A stretch of DNA of 45,339 nt from Chitinophaga sp. GbtcB8 (GCF_019091455.1 NZ_JAGXJN010000049.1:1-45339), one strand, 5' to 3'; counted from the first letter of the stretch, positions 13,867-22,859 are shown. The notes: a model not told the origin generated them from the sequence alone. Numbers and translations: made by a program.

Positions 13867-14973
13867 ATGCCAAATAATACGATCCATAACGAAAACGAAA
13901 AGTTGTTGAAGATCTTTGCAGGCATCCGTTGCCTGAACAAAGACCAGCTGCCACGCTACCTGGAAGGCCGCCTTACCGATGTGGAAAAACACCTGGTAGA
14001 GCAGCACCTCGTAGACTGCGACCTATGCGCAGAGGCCTTGCTGGCCCTGCAGCAGGAAGGTTTGATGGAGCAATACCCCAGCCTTTCCTCCGGCATTCAG
14101 CAATACATACGCGACAGTATTAAACCCGTATCACAGGTACATAAAATGGAGCATTACGCCCGTAAGGTAAAACAGCGGGAAAGTATGCTCATTTATTTCT
14201 GGCTGGCAGCCTTTATACTAGGTGGCGGTGCACTGCTGTTCGGGCTCAGCCAATATAGCAGCCGTAAACCTGCTGCTGCACGTACAGCCGTTCCCGTAGT
14301 AGCGGCAAGTGTAGCCAGCCCGGCCCCACCACCTGCCGTTGTACCGGTGGATAGTACTCAGCTGCTGCAATCATCGCACAAGCCTGCCGCACTGTCCGCA
14401 GCCGCTAACCCGGCCACGCCCGCCCCGGTAATACCTGCCGTGAAAAAGGATACGGTAAAAGCAGCCCCCGCGGTTAAAAAACCGGTAGTGGACAGCGCCG
14501 CTAAAAAGCCACCTGTTGCAGCACCTAAACCGCCGGATAGTTCAAAGAAGGCGGCAGATAAACCAAAAGATAATACTGCTGTCGCCGCTAAACCCACTGC
14601 CAAAGACACTCCGGCAGCACAGATCACAAAGAATAAAGAAAAAGAGAACGATAACGATAACAAACCCAAAACAGGCGCCAACGCCGCACCCGCTGCGGCA
14701 CCGGCCACTTCCGGTAAAGTGGATACAGATGAGTACCTGTATAAAGCTGCCATGGTATACCAGCAGCATGGCGACCTGGATGAAGCCATCTCCCGCTACA
14801 AACATCTTTCCAGTGTAAACAACAGCCGCGTTGGCGAAATGGCCCGTTACCAGATGGCCGTATGTTACCGCAGCAAAGGCCAGATGGGCAAAGCCAAGCG
14901 TATGTTCAAAGAAGTAGTACGCATAAACGGCACCATGAAGCAGGCCGCACAGCAGGCATTGGATAATATGTAA
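13867..14973 (+). CDS. Membrane zf-HC2 anti-sigma-like protein with C-terminal TPR
   Basis: The 368-residue protein has an N-terminal zinc-finger-like anti-sigma domain with LPRYLEGRLTDVEKHLVEQH and H47-x3-C51-x2-C54. One transmembrane helix follows at about 107-128 (MLIYFWLAAFILGGGALLFG). Then comes a long low-complexity Ala/Pro/Lys/Asp linker (about 135-280) and TPR-like helices (KAAMVYQQHGDLDEAISRYK, then ARYQMAVCYRSKGQMGKA). A plausible layout is a cytoplasmic sigma-binding domain and a periplasmic TPR sensor. It starts three nt after the sigma-like gene. The zf-HC2 part matches that of the protein at 15721. Confidence 0.78.
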   Translation: MPNNTIHNENEKLLKIFAGIRCLNKDQLPRYLEGRLTDVEKHLVEQHLVDCDLCAEALLALQQEGLMEQYPSLSSGIQQYIRDSIKPVSQVHKMEHYARKVKQRESMLIYFWLAAFILGGGALLFGLSQYSSRKPAAARTAVPVVAASVASPAPPPAVVPVDSTQLLQSSHKPAALSAAANPATPAPVIPAVKKDTVKAAPAVKKPVVDSAAKKPPVAAPKPPDSSKKAADKPKDNTAVAAKPTAKDTPAAQITKNKEKENDNDNKPKTGANAAPAAAPATSGKVDTDEYLYKAAMVYQQHGDLDEAISRYKHLSSVNNSRVGEMARYQMAVCYRSKGQMGKAKRMFKEVVRINGTMKQAAQQALDNM

Positions 14974-14974
14974 T

Positions 14975-15089
14975 TGTGCAGATTATAACTGTGCAGATTA
15001 TAACTGTGCAGATGTGCAAATGAACCATCGTTTGCGCCAATCCCTGCATTATACCTGCGCATTTACACATTGCATACCTGCACATCTGC
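14975..15089. repeat. Tandem 15-mer and two-armed octamer array, word ATGTGCAN
   Basis: TGTGCAGATTATAAC occurs twice in a row (14975-14989, 14990-15004) and begins a third time, then turns into ATGTGCAA. The opposing arm at 15055-15089 has CTGCGCAT, TTACACAT, a 7-nt TGCATAC, CTGCACAT and CTGC. Arms can pair. It fills the gap between the first and second sigma modules. Confidence 0.65.
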
Positions 15090-15136
15090 TTGTTTTATGG
15101 AAACTTTCGTGCTATGCATCATATAGATGAAGCATC

Positions 15137-15144
15137 TATCTTTA
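15137..15144 (+). promoter_or_regulatory. -7-like element four nt before the sigma gene start
   Basis: TATCTTTA differs from TAnnTTTG only in the last base and ends four nt before the GTG at 15149. No good -33 element is seen. If real, the message would be leaderless. Confidence 0.3.
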
Positions 15145-15148
15145 CCCT

Positions 15149-15718
15149 GTGATTAATAACCTGACACCGACGGACGAGGAATTACTACAACGCTACAAAG
15201 CGGATAACAACAGCACCCATATAGGTCAGCTGTTTGACCGTTATGCACTGTTGCTGCTGGGTATGTGCATGAAGTACCTGAAGAACGAAGAAGATGCCCG
15301 CGACAGCGTGCAGCAGGTGTTCCTGAAAGTGTTATCTGATGTGAACCGCCATGAGATCCAGTACTTCCGCGCCTGGATATACCAGGTAGCCAAAAACCAC
15401 TGCCTGATGCAGCTGCGTAAAAAACATACCCGCTACCAGGAGGAGATCGCAGAAAAACATATGCCGGACACCGCAGCGCTGGAAGATACCAGCACGTTCA
15501 GGGAAAAAGACCAGCTGCTGGAAAATATGGAGCATGCCCTGGAACAGCTGAATACGGAACAACGTACCTGTATACGGCTTTTTTATCTTGACAAACTATC
15601 GTACCAGCAGATCACCGGACAAACCGGTTATACCCTGCTGCAGGTAAAAAGTTATATCCAGAACGGGAAACGGAACCTGAAACAATTAATAGAAAAACAA
15701 CCCAGCCATAAACGTTAA
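15149..15718 (+). CDS. ECF sigma factor, sigma-70 family
   Basis: The 189-residue protein shows sigma-2 (LFDRYALLLLGMCMKYLKN, then EEDARDSVQQVFLKVL and FRAWIYQVAKNHCLMQLRKK) and sigma-4 (ALEQLNTEQRTCIRLFYLD, then SYQQITGQTGYTLLQVKSYI). Such factors redirect RNA polymerase to a small regulon when an anti-sigma partner releases them. The start is GTG at 15149; the next Met (codon 39) is inside sigma-2. The partner gene begins two nt after its stop. The intact EEDARD segment contrasts with the degenerate one in the upstream paralogue. Confidence 0.9.
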   Translation: MINNLTPTDEELLQRYKADNNSTHIGQLFDRYALLLLGMCMKYLKNEEDARDSVQQVFLKVLSDVNRHEIQYFRAWIYQVAKNHCLMQLRKKHTRYQEEIAEKHMPDTAALEDTSTFREKDQLLENMEHALEQLNTEQRTCIRLFYLDKLSYQQITGQTGYTLLQVKSYIQNGKRNLKQLIEKQPSHKR

Positions 15719-15720
15719 TA

Positions 15721-16095
15721 TTGCATACTGTGAAAGAGGATCTAAATGACATATTTGTAGTAACCGGGCAATGTCCTGCACAACAGCAGCTGCTGAACTA
15801 TGTGCAGGGTAAGCTAAGTGCGGCAGAGCAGCACGAAGTGGAAAAACATGTAGCGGATTGTGAGCTTTGCAGCGATGCGCTGGAAGGGCTGGCTGCCATT
15901 CCCCGGAAAGAACGTTTACCCGTAATGGTGAGGCAAATGAAATGGCAGCTGTTGCGCAAGCTGCGTAAGAAAAACCACCGCAGAAGATCAGCGGAGTACC
16001 CGGTAGATTATTATATTCAGCTTGTACTGATCGTAATGGCTGTTTTATTCCTGGTACTGGCAGCTTTCTGGATGATGCACTTTATGTTGAAATGA
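15721..16095 (+). CDS. Small membrane zf-HC2 anti-sigma-like protein
   Basis: The 124-residue product (from TTG 15721; GTG 15730 is equally possible) has LLNYVQGKLSAAEQHEVEKH and H43-x3-C47-x2-C50, as in ZAS-type anti-sigma factors, and one transmembrane helix near its C-terminus (about 99-121). Only three residues follow the helix, so it has no periplasmic sensor domain. It probably binds the ECF factor encoded two nt upstream and would need another protein to receive a signal. Its finger is closely similar to that of the 13867 protein. Confidence 0.75.
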   Translation: MHTVKEDLNDIFVVTGQCPAQQQLLNYVQGKLSAAEQHEVEKHVADCELCSDALEGLAAIPRKERLPVMVRQMKWQLLRKLRKKNHRRRSAEYPVDYYIQLVLIVMAVLFLVLAAFWMMHFMLK

Positions 16096-16100
16096 TGAAA

Positions 16101-16195
16101 ATGTGCACATGTGCAAATATGCAGATGTGCAGATGATGAAAGTGTTTTGTTGCTTATCCCTATTTGCACATCTGCATATCTGCATATCTGCACAT
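16101..16195. repeat. Two-armed octamer array, word ATGTGCAN
   Basis: The left arm has ATGTGCAC, ATGTGCAA, ATATGCAG and ATGTGCAG (16101-16132). The right arm has TTGCACAT, CTGCATAT, CTGCATAT and CTGCACAT (16164-16195), the reverse complement of the same word in exact 8-nt phase. It lies between convergent genes and touches the guaD stop codon, so a two-way terminator role is possible. No T-run is present. Confidence 0.75.
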
Positions 16196-16674
16196 CAATA
16201 AAGCGTTTTATCCCCTTTCGCCTTCCAATCCTTAAACACCTGTAAAGCACCGGCATCCGGGAAAGCAATGAACGGTATCTTCTTGCCGCTATGGTGTACT
16301 TCTATTTCATGATAAATAAAGGAATCGTCAAAGTCAATGGCAGCGGCATCTTCCTTGGTATTGGCAAAGTATACTCTTTGCGGGCGCGCCCAGTAAATGG
16401 CGCCCAGGCACATGGGACAGGGCTCACAGGAGGTATAGATCTCACAGTCGTGCAGCTGGAAAGTGTTCAGCTGCTTACAGGCATCGCGGATGGCCACTAC
16501 TTCTGCATGCGCGGTAGGGTCATTGGTTAGCAGCACCTGGTTCCAGCCTTTACCTATGATCTCCCCCCCTCTTACCACAATAGCGCCAAAGGGGCCGCCG
16601 TCGCCGGTTTCCATTCCCTTGCGTGACAGCTCCACCGCTATTTGCATAAAACTTCGCTCTCTTTCGCCTATCAT
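16195..16674 (-). CDS. guaD: Guanine deaminase-type nucleobase deaminase
   Basis: The 159-residue protein belongs to the cytidine deaminase fold, with zinc ligands H56 in TAHAEV (E58 is the proton shuttle) and C86/C89 in TSCEPCPMCLGAIYWARP. The last segment, NDPTAHAE, FDDSFIYHEI and the C-terminal DKTLY resemble B. subtilis GuaD rather than tRNA adenosine deaminase TadA. GuaD converts guanine to xanthine in purine salvage. The ATG at 16674 gives the standard start. The gene is monocistronic, convergent with the anti-sigma gene, and preceded by the clpB terminator. Related substrates (cytosine, ammeline) cannot be excluded. Confidence 0.82.
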   Translation of the reverse strand: MIGERERSFMQIAVELSRKGMETGDGGPFGAIVVRGGEIIGKGWNQVLLTNDPTAHAEVVAIRDACKQLNTFQLHDCEIYTSCEPCPMCLGAIYWARPQRVYFANTKEDAAAIDFDDSFIYHEIEVHHSGKKIPFIAFPDAGALQVFKDWKAKGDKTLY

Positions 16675-16704
16675 AAAAATGTGTGTTTATACCAAATGTA
16701 AATA

Positions 16705-16733
16705 AAAAACCCGGGCGAAGAATCGTCCGGGTA
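16705..16733 (-). terminator. Terminator of clpB
   Basis: On the minus strand ACCCGGACGA and TCGCCCGGGT form a stem with one mismatch around TTCT (16710-16732), followed by six T (16704-16709). It lies 43 nt past the clpB stop. Confidence 0.8.
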
Positions 16734-16775
16734 TTTCCTTGTAACTGTATATCGTTATATTTTGTCAATGCTCGT

Positions 16776-19391
16776 TTAATGCTGCCCGTTACCGTTGTTC
16801 CTGATCACTACTACACCGTCAAACACATCTACCAGTACCGGCTTGCTCTTATCAATCTCACCTGACAGGATCTTCTTGCTTAACAGGTTCACAATCTCTT
16901 TCTGGATCAGGCGTTTCAGCGGGCGGGCGCCGAACTGCGGATCATAACCCTGTACAGACAGGTAATCCAAAGCGTAATCAGAGAACTCAAGTATCATGCC
17001 GTTTCTGGCCATCAGCTCTTTGAGCTGCTGCAGCTGTATGGTGATGATACCTTTGATCTCTTCCCGCATCAGCGGCTGGAACATGATCACTTCATCCACC
17101 CTGTTCAGGAACTCCGGACGAATGGTTTGTTTCAGCAGGGTCATTACTTCCTCACGGGTAGCGTCCACTACTTCTTCACGGTTCTTTTCATTGATCTTCT
17201 CAAAATTCTCCTGGATAATGTGGCTACCCATGTTGCTGGTCATAATGATGATGGTGTTCTTAAAGTTCACCACACGGCCCTTGTTGTCTGTTAAACGGCC
17301 ATCGTCCAGTACCTGTAACAGGATGTTGAAAGTGTCAGGGTGTGCTTTCTCAATTTCGTCCAGCAACACCACGGAGTAAGGTTTACGTCTTACGGCTTCT
17401 GTAAGTTGTCCGCCTTCTTCATACCCGACATATCCCGGGGGCGCACCTACTAACCTGCTCACGGCATGTTTCTCCTGGTACTCACTCATATCTATCCGCG
17501 TCATCATGCTCTCATCATCAAACAGGTAATCTGCCAGCGCTTTCGCTAACTCCGTTTTACCTACACCGGTAGTTCCCAGGAAAATAAAGGAGCCAATAGG
17601 CCTTTTAGGATCCTGTAACCCGGCACGGCTGCGGCGGATGGCGTCTGCCACTGCAATAATGGCTTCTTCCTGTCCTACCACCCGTTTGTGTAATTCATCT
17701 TCCAGTCTTAACAACTTATCCCGCTCACTCTGCATCATACGCGTTACCGGTATGCCGGTAGCTTTGGCTACATTTTCGGCTATATCTTCCGCGTCCACTT
17801 CCTCTTTCAACAAGCGTTTGTGGTTGTCAGACAATTCATTCAGCTCCGCTGTGTACTTTACAACCAGCTGCTCCTGTTCTTTTACCTTGCCGTAGCGGAT
17901 CTCTGCTACTTTACCATACTCACCGTTCCTTTCCGCCTGTTCGGCTTCCTGTTTCAGATCTTCAATTGCAGCTTTCGCATTCTGTATCCTGTCCACTACT
18001 TCTTTTTCCTCCTGCCACTTAGCTTTGAAGGTGTTCCTTTCTTCGCTCAGGCGGGCTATTTCGGCATTTAACTCCGACAGCTTTTCTTCATCATTTTCAC
18101 GTTTAATGGCCTCGCGTTCAATTTCCAGCTGCCGGATCCTTCTCTCCAGTTCATCCAGCTCTTCCGGCATGGAGTTCATTTCAAGCCGCAGCTTGGCTGC
18201 GCTTTCATCTATGAGGTCAATGGCCTTGTCAGGTAAAAAGCGGTCGGTAATATAACGTTGTGATAATTCTACTGCCGCAATAATGGCTTCATCTTTTATT
18301 CTTACATGGTGATGGGTTTCATAGCGTTCTTTTAACCCTCTCAGTATAGAGATGGCGTCTTCTGCGCTGGGCTCATCTACCATTACGCGCTGGAAGCGGC
18401 GTTCCAGGGCTTTATCTTTTTCAAAATATTTCTGGTACTCATTCAGCGTGGTGGCGCCAATAGCACGCAGCTCCCCGCGCGCCAGGGCCGGCTTTAAGAT
18501 GTTGGCTGCATCCATAGCGCCTTCCATTGCCCCTGCACCAATGAGCGTGTGTATCTCATCTATGAACAGGATGATCTGTCCTTCGCTTTCCGTTATTTCC
18601 TTTATTACAGCTTTCAGCCTTTCTTCAAACTCACCGCGGTATTTGGCGCCGGCCATCAATGCACCCATATCCAGGGCAAAGATGGTTTTGGAGCGCAGGT
18701 TATCCGGCACGTCGCCGTTAATGATGCGGTGCGCCAGCCCTTCTACGATGGCTGTTTTACCAACACCCGGCTCACCTACCAGTATAGGATTGTTCTTGGA
18801 ACGGCGGGAAAGGATGTGGAGCGTTCTCCGGATCTCTTCATCCCGGCCTATCACAGGATCCAGCTTGCCGGCGCTGGCCAGCTCATTCAGGTTTTTGGCA
18901 TATTTCTGCAGGGAATTGTACTGCGCATCGGCTGTCTGGGAATTAACCGTATTACCTTTACGCAGATCTTTTACAGCGGCCTTCAGGCCCTTTTCCGTTA
19001 AACCGGCATCTTTCAGCAATTTGGCAGTATCATCGTTGCCGCCCAGTAACCCAAGCAGCAGGTGTTCTACACTTACAAATTCGTCTTTAAACTCTTTGAT
19101 GCTGCTGCCGGCGCGCAGTAAGGCACTGTTAGCGTCGCGGCTCAGGGTTTGTGCCGGTTCTGCACCGGATACCCTGGGATATTTCTTTAATTGCTCATCC
19201 AGCTTACCGGAGATAAAACCGGTATTTACATCATTCTTCTTGAGTAAATACGCGATGGAGTTATCTTCATCTTCTACCAGCGCTTTTAACAGGTGGCCTG
19301 TTTCAATGGCCTGCTGCTGGCTGTTAAAGGCCAGCTGCTGCGCCTGTTGCAGCGTTTCCTGGGATTTGATGGTAAAATTGTTGAGGTTCAT
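16776..19391 (-). CDS. clpB: ATP-dependent chaperone ClpB
   Basis: The 871-residue hexameric disaggregase rescues aggregated proteins with DnaK. It has an N-domain (1-150), first AAA+ domain with Walker A GEPGVGKT (206-213) and Walker B ILFIDEIHTLIGAG, a coiled-coil M-domain rich in Glu/Lys (about 410-530), and a second AAA+ domain with GTTGVGKT and VVLLDEIEKAHPD. The ATG at 19391 is chosen because MNLNNFTIKSQETLQQAQQL is the ClpB N-terminus; upstream codons to 19472 are probably untranslated. An AAAGGAG Shine-Dalgarno stands before it, uncommon in this window. No CIRCE-like repeat is seen. Confidence 0.97.
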   Translation of the reverse strand: MNLNNFTIKSQETLQQAQQLAFNSQQQAIETGHLLKALVEDEDNSIAYLLKKNDVNTGFISGKLDEQLKKYPRVSGAEPAQTLSRDANSALLRAGSSIKEFKDEFVSVEHLLLGLLGGNDDTAKLLKDAGLTEKGLKAAVKDLRKGNTVNSQTADAQYNSLQKYAKNLNELASAGKLDPVIGRDEEIRRTLHILSRRSKNNPILVGEPGVGKTAIVEGLAHRIINGDVPDNLRSKTIFALDMGALMAGAKYRGEFEERLKAVIKEITESEGQIILFIDEIHTLIGAGAMEGAMDAANILKPALARGELRAIGATTLNEYQKYFEKDKALERRFQRVMVDEPSAEDAISILRGLKERYETHHHVRIKDEAIIAAVELSQRYITDRFLPDKAIDLIDESAAKLRLEMNSMPEELDELERRIRQLEIEREAIKRENDEEKLSELNAEIARLSEERNTFKAKWQEEKEVVDRIQNAKAAIEDLKQEAEQAERNGEYGKVAEIRYGKVKEQEQLVVKYTAELNELSDNHKRLLKEEVDAEDIAENVAKATGIPVTRMMQSERDKLLRLEDELHKRVVGQEEAIIAVADAIRRSRAGLQDPKRPIGSFIFLGTTGVGKTELAKALADYLFDDESMMTRIDMSEYQEKHAVSRLVGAPPGYVGYEEGGQLTEAVRRKPYSVVLLDEIEKAHPDTFNILLQVLDDGRLTDNKGRVVNFKNTIIIMTSNMGSHIIQENFEKINEKNREEVVDATREEVMTLLKQTIRPEFLNRVDEVIMFQPLMREEIKGIITIQLQQLKELMARNGMILEFSDYALDYLSVQGYDPQFGARPLKRLIQKEIVNLLSKKILSGEIDKSKPVLVDVFDGVVVIRNNGNGQH

Positions 19392-19552
19392 TATCTTAAA
19401 TTTTCTCCTTTTGTTATTGAATTTAGTCTGTTGACCATGGCTCCTTAACAACAAATCACGCTCCAACCCCATTTACTGGCAATTTTGGCATATTTAACAC
19501 GCTTTCACTGCACTTTTTTCAGGTTGAGGTAGCTTTAGCTGCTATTATTTCA

Positions 19553-19584
19553 GAGGGTCCCATGGTCGATGGTCCACGGGCGAC
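19553..19584. repeat. Short heptamer array, word GTCCATN family
   Basis: GAGGGTC, then (after one extra base) CATGGTC, GATGGTC, CACGGGC and GAC follow in 7-nt phase. Read in the other frame the units are GTCGATG and GTCCACG, the same word as the palindrome at 12392 and the array at 10779. It lies between the divergent clpB and DUF937-OmpA genes. Confidence 0.5.
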
Positions 19585-19639
19585 TAAACAAATCGCCCAG
19601 CCTGCCTGTTTATGTTATACACCCAAAAAATAGCACCCC

Positions 19640-20926
19640 ATGTCTTTTGACTTACTGACCGCTGTTAAAGGTCTTTTCACCAGCGATGTTATTTCCCAGG
19701 CCGCAACGCGGCTGGGCGAAAGTGAATCCGGCGTACAGAACGCCGTCAGCGGTATTATTCCCGCCTTACTCACCGGCCTTTTATATAAAGCCGGCCCGCA
19801 GGGCGATTCCAATGGCGCCCTTAACCTGGCCAAAGAAGCGGCCGGCGCCAATACCACCGGTACTATTATCAGCAGCCTGCAAAACAATGCAGGTGGCTGG
19901 GTAGGTAAGGGTACGGAGCTGTTACAGGGTCTTTTCGGCCATAAAATTGGGGACCTTACCAGCGCTATTGCGGCTTATGCCGGTATCCGGGAATCATCTG
20001 CCGGCACCCTGCTGCATGCAGCCACCCCGGCTGCCCTGGGCGCTGCAGGAGAATATGCCGCTGACCAGCACCTGAGCGGCAGCAGCTTCCTGGCCTTTTT
20101 GAACAGCCAGAAAGAGCAGATCCTTTCTGCCGTGCCCCCCGGGTTTAACCTGGCCGGTTTATTAGGCTTAGGCAGCCTTACGGAGCTAAGCCGTAAGCTC
20201 TCCAACATGGCAGCCGGTTTTGCCAGCACGGCATCCGGCAAAACCTCCGAAACCATGACGCAAACCGCCCAAAAGGCGGCCGGCAGCACCCGCTGGTTAT
20301 GGTCGCTGTTATTGATATTAATAGCCATTATATTACTCTGGTACCTGGTAAAAGGCTGCGGCGGAGGTAAAACCACAGATACCGTGATCACGGATACCGT
20401 AAGCGCCGAAACCATGATGGATACGGCCATGGCGCAGGTAAGCACCCCGGAAGTAGTAACGCGTGAAAGTATTAAGGTAAGCCTGCCGGATGGTACGGTG
20501 CTGGATGCATATAAAGGAGGTATTGAAGATCAGCTGGTAGCTTTCCTGAAAGATGACAGCAAACAACCCGGTAAGGAGATATGGTTCGACTTTGATAACC
20601 TGAACTTTACTACCGGCAGCGCCAACATTAGCCCGGAAAGCAAACCGCAGCTGCAGAACATTGCGGATATCCTGCGGGCATTTCCCAAAGCAAAGATCAA
20701 AATAGGCGGTTATACAGACCGTTCGGGCGATAGCCTGGGTAACATTAAGCTGTCCCAATCCCGGGCAGATGCGGTACGTAATGCACTGTTAAAGCTGCAT
20801 ACAGATGCGGCGCAATTAACAGACGCTGAAGGATACGGCTCACAGTTTGCCAAAGCACCGGCTACCGCTTCTGATGAAGAAAAAAAACACGACCGGCATA
20901 TTTCTGTGAGTGTGCGGGAAAAGTGA
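19640..20926 (+). CDS. DUF937 - OmpA domain membrane protein
   Basis: The 428-residue product has an N-terminal DUF937 segment with FDLLTAVKGLFT, GVQNAVSGIIPALLTGLL and further Gly/Ala-rich helices to about residue 200. One transmembrane helix follows (218-238, WLWSLLLILIAIILLWYLV) and a C-terminal OmpA domain from about 311, with IWFDFDNLNFTTGSANI and IKIGGYTDRSGDSLGNIKLSQSRADAVRNAL-like motif. OmpA domains bind peptidoglycan, so it may link an inner-membrane protein to the wall. No signal peptide is present and the topology is inferred. The stop lies 10 nt from that of the convergent DUF3857 gene, with no terminator visible. Confidence 0.85.
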   Translation: MSFDLLTAVKGLFTSDVISQAATRLGESESGVQNAVSGIIPALLTGLLYKAGPQGDSNGALNLAKEAAGANTTGTIISSLQNNAGGWVGKGTELLQGLFGHKIGDLTSAIAAYAGIRESSAGTLLHAATPAALGAAGEYAADQHLSGSSFLAFLNSQKEQILSAVPPGFNLAGLLGLGSLTELSRKLSNMAAGFASTASGKTSETMTQTAQKAAGSTRWLWSLLLILIAIILLWYLVKGCGGGKTTDTVITDTVSAETMMDTAMAQVSTPEVVTRESIKVSLPDGTVLDAYKGGIEDQLVAFLKDDSKQPGKEIWFDFDNLNFTTGSANISPESKPQLQNIADILRAFPKAKIKIGGYTDRSGDSLGNIKLSQSRADAVRNALLKLHTDAAQLTDAEGYGSQFAKAPATASDEEKKHDRHISVSVREK

Positions 20927-20936
20927 GGCCCATCGC

Positions 20937-22859
20937 CTACTCTTTTTTCACCAAAACAATCTTACCCCGATCTGCCTTATACATGCCTTCATAAAACTGT
21001 TCCAGCTCAGGGAAAGTGCTGGCCGGGAAAGTGCCGGCATTGCGCTGTACGGTACGTATATACGTTATAGTACTATCCTTTACCAATACTACCGATGCAT
21101 AGGTACCGAACCGGCTTTTTAACAGTGTGGGCTTCGGCAATGTTTCTGTAGTGTAGCCAGCAGGAATGGCAAGCAATACTGTATCCACATCCGTATAGGC
21201 AAATACCTGCCGAATATCGGAACGGCGCTGCTCCTCGGTATTAATGCGGATGGAGCTTTTATTCAGGACATTGGGCTCAATGAACATCCGCTTGCCGCTA
21301 ATAGAAACATAGTTACGGGCTGTTATATCCAACTGCTGCTCAATGGCTGGTATAATGCTGCTTTGTTCATTGCAGTTATAACTGTTCACATCATAGCTAG
21401 GCAGGGAAAGTGCCGTACGGATCCATTCCATTAATTTCCCGCGCGATAAAGTATGCAATCTTTCCTTCAGATCGTCCTGCTGCAGGCCGGTGCTGATAGT
21501 ATGCACCTGTGCCTGTACGTTGCCCTCTGGCGTAATATGTGCTTCCAGCCGCTGTAGCTGCTGATTTTGCTGAGTGCCATAGGCCGGTGTGTGTATCAGC
21601 TTTCCCCCGTTCTCTGTAATGATCAGTACCGGGCGGTCAGCTGTAAACCCGCTTAAATAACCGGCAGGTAAATAAGCACTGGTACATTCCAGCCAGGTAG
21701 TGTCTTTACCACGCGGTACACAGGCGATCATGTGATTAAACTGATTGCTGGGAAAATCATTTTCAAACTCAATTTCCCCGTCGCCCGCATGCACCAGCGT
21801 ACAATAGGCTGTAATGCCCGCTTCTTTTAACAGGGCGCACATGTAGTTGGAAAGCGCCTTACAATCGCCATAACCCTTATTAGTTACGTAATCCGCATCA
21901 AAGGTTTGCCAGCCGCCTATGCCCAGCTGTATGCTCACATAACGGGTATGCTGCTGTAAATATTGGTACAGCACCCGGATCTTTTCTGAAGGATCGCTAA
22001 TGCCATCTGTTAGCTGGTGCACCGTTTGTTTGGCTGCTGCGGGCAGCACATCCCGGTCTTTATTCAGCGCATACATAAACTTACCGTATTCCTCCCAGCT
22101 GTTCATGTTTCCTTTGTAATCGCCCATTTCAAAATCGCTGGGCGCCAGCAAAATAGCGGTAGTACGGCGGCGCCAGCTTGGGGCCATTATTTCATCTGGC
22201 CTTGCTTTGATCTGTTTGGCCTCCCAGGTATAAGTGCGTGTATCCTTCTCCGTAGCTATTTGCGGGGCTCCTTCATATAATACCTGCCGGTACCGTAATT
22301 GGTATACCAGCGGCATACTTACCAGCAGACGGCTTTGCTCTACGGCCATATCCCGGGCATCCTGCGGCACCCAGCCGGGAAAAAAAGCAGTACAGTTATA
22401 ATCCATTGTTATTTCATACTCTATCGTATAGGGATATACGCTGTAGTAAAAAGAATGCTGTTTTACCCGGCTGTCGGAGATCATGGAACCATCATAAGCT
22501 GCCCGGTCTGTAATATCGCTTTGCTTCAGCTTTTTAATGGCCTTCCCACTGGCATCATATAACACCCCATGGATGGAGCGGATGGTCCGGAACTTATCAT
22601 ACTGCTCTACCATGTTGGCATACTCCGCCCCGGATTCATCCAGCACGGTGATCACGTAATGGTTAACCAGCCGCGCCTCGCCGGCACCTGTTAACTTAAA
22701 CTGCACCTCTTCCCAGCGCTTTACTGCATGGGCGCCTGCTTTCAGCTCCGCAGGAATAGCAGCAGCCGGGTATTCCGGGTCGCCTGCTTTGGCCGTGGCA
22801 GCGGCTAACAGTAAAAGGCAGCAGCAGGAAAAGGATAACAATAATGTACGCATGATCAT
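20937..22859 (-). CDS. Secreted DUF3857 / transglutaminase-like protein with intact active-site residues
   Basis: The 640-residue protein starts with a signal peptide (LLLSFSCCCLLLLAAATAKA), then a DUF3857 beta domain (about 45-230) and a transglutaminase-like core. Probable catalytic residues are C333 in GYGDCKALSNYM, H376 in NQFNHMIAC and an acidic residue at E391 (WLECTSAYL). A C-terminal beta domain ends IVLVKKE. The first codon overlaps the stop of the preceding gene (ATGA, 22856-22859), so they are translationally coupled. The substrate is unknown; the fold includes proteases, cross-linkers and inactive binders. Confidence 0.82.
   Translation of the reverse strand: MIMRTLLLSFSCCCLLLLAAATAKAGDPEYPAAAIPAELKAGAHAVKRWEEVQFKLTGAGEARLVNHYVITVLDESGAEYANMVEQYDKFRTIRSIHGVLYDASGKAIKKLKQSDITDRAAYDGSMISDSRVKQHSFYYSVYPYTIEYEITMDYNCTAFFPGWVPQDARDMAVEQSRLLVSMPLVYQLRYRQVLYEGAPQIATEKDTRTYTWEAKQIKARPDEIMAPSWRRRTTAILLAPSDFEMGDYKGNMNSWEEYGKFMYALNKDRDVLPAAAKQTVHQLTDGISDPSEKIRVLYQYLQQHTRYVSIQLGIGGWQTFDADYVTNKGYGDCKALSNYMCALLKEAGITAYCTLVHAGDGEIEFENDFPSNQFNHMIACVPRGKDTTWLECTSAYLPAGYLSGFTADRPVLIITENGGKLIHTPAYGTQQNQQLQRLEAHITPEGNVQAQVHTISTGLQQDDLKERLHTLSRGKLMEWIRTALSLPSYDVNSYNCNEQSSIIPAIEQQLDITARNYVSISGKRMFIEPNVLNKSSIRINTEEQRRSDIRQVFAYTDVDTVLLAIPAGYTTETLPKPTLLKSRFGTYASVVLVKDSTITYIRTVQRNAGTFPASTFPELEQFYEGMYKADRGKIVLVKKE

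Noticed and set aside
14358..14789. 143-codon minus-strand ORF opposite the anti-sigma/TPR gene
   Set aside because: It is a shadow of the Ala/Pro/Lys linker of the gene on the other strand, with no recognisable domain.
16101..16195. CRISPR array
   Set aside because: Units are 8 nt with no unique spacers, and the two halves are reverse complements; no cas genes are near.
16195..16674. tRNA adenosine deaminase TadA
   Set aside because: The segment around TSCEPCPMCLGAIYWARP, the FDDSFIYHEI block and the C-terminus resemble guanine deaminase GuaD more closely.
18352..19434. 360-codon plus-strand ORF opposite clpB
   Set aside because: It is antisense to the highly conserved ClpB reading frame and has Ser/Arg-rich composition typical of a mirror frame.
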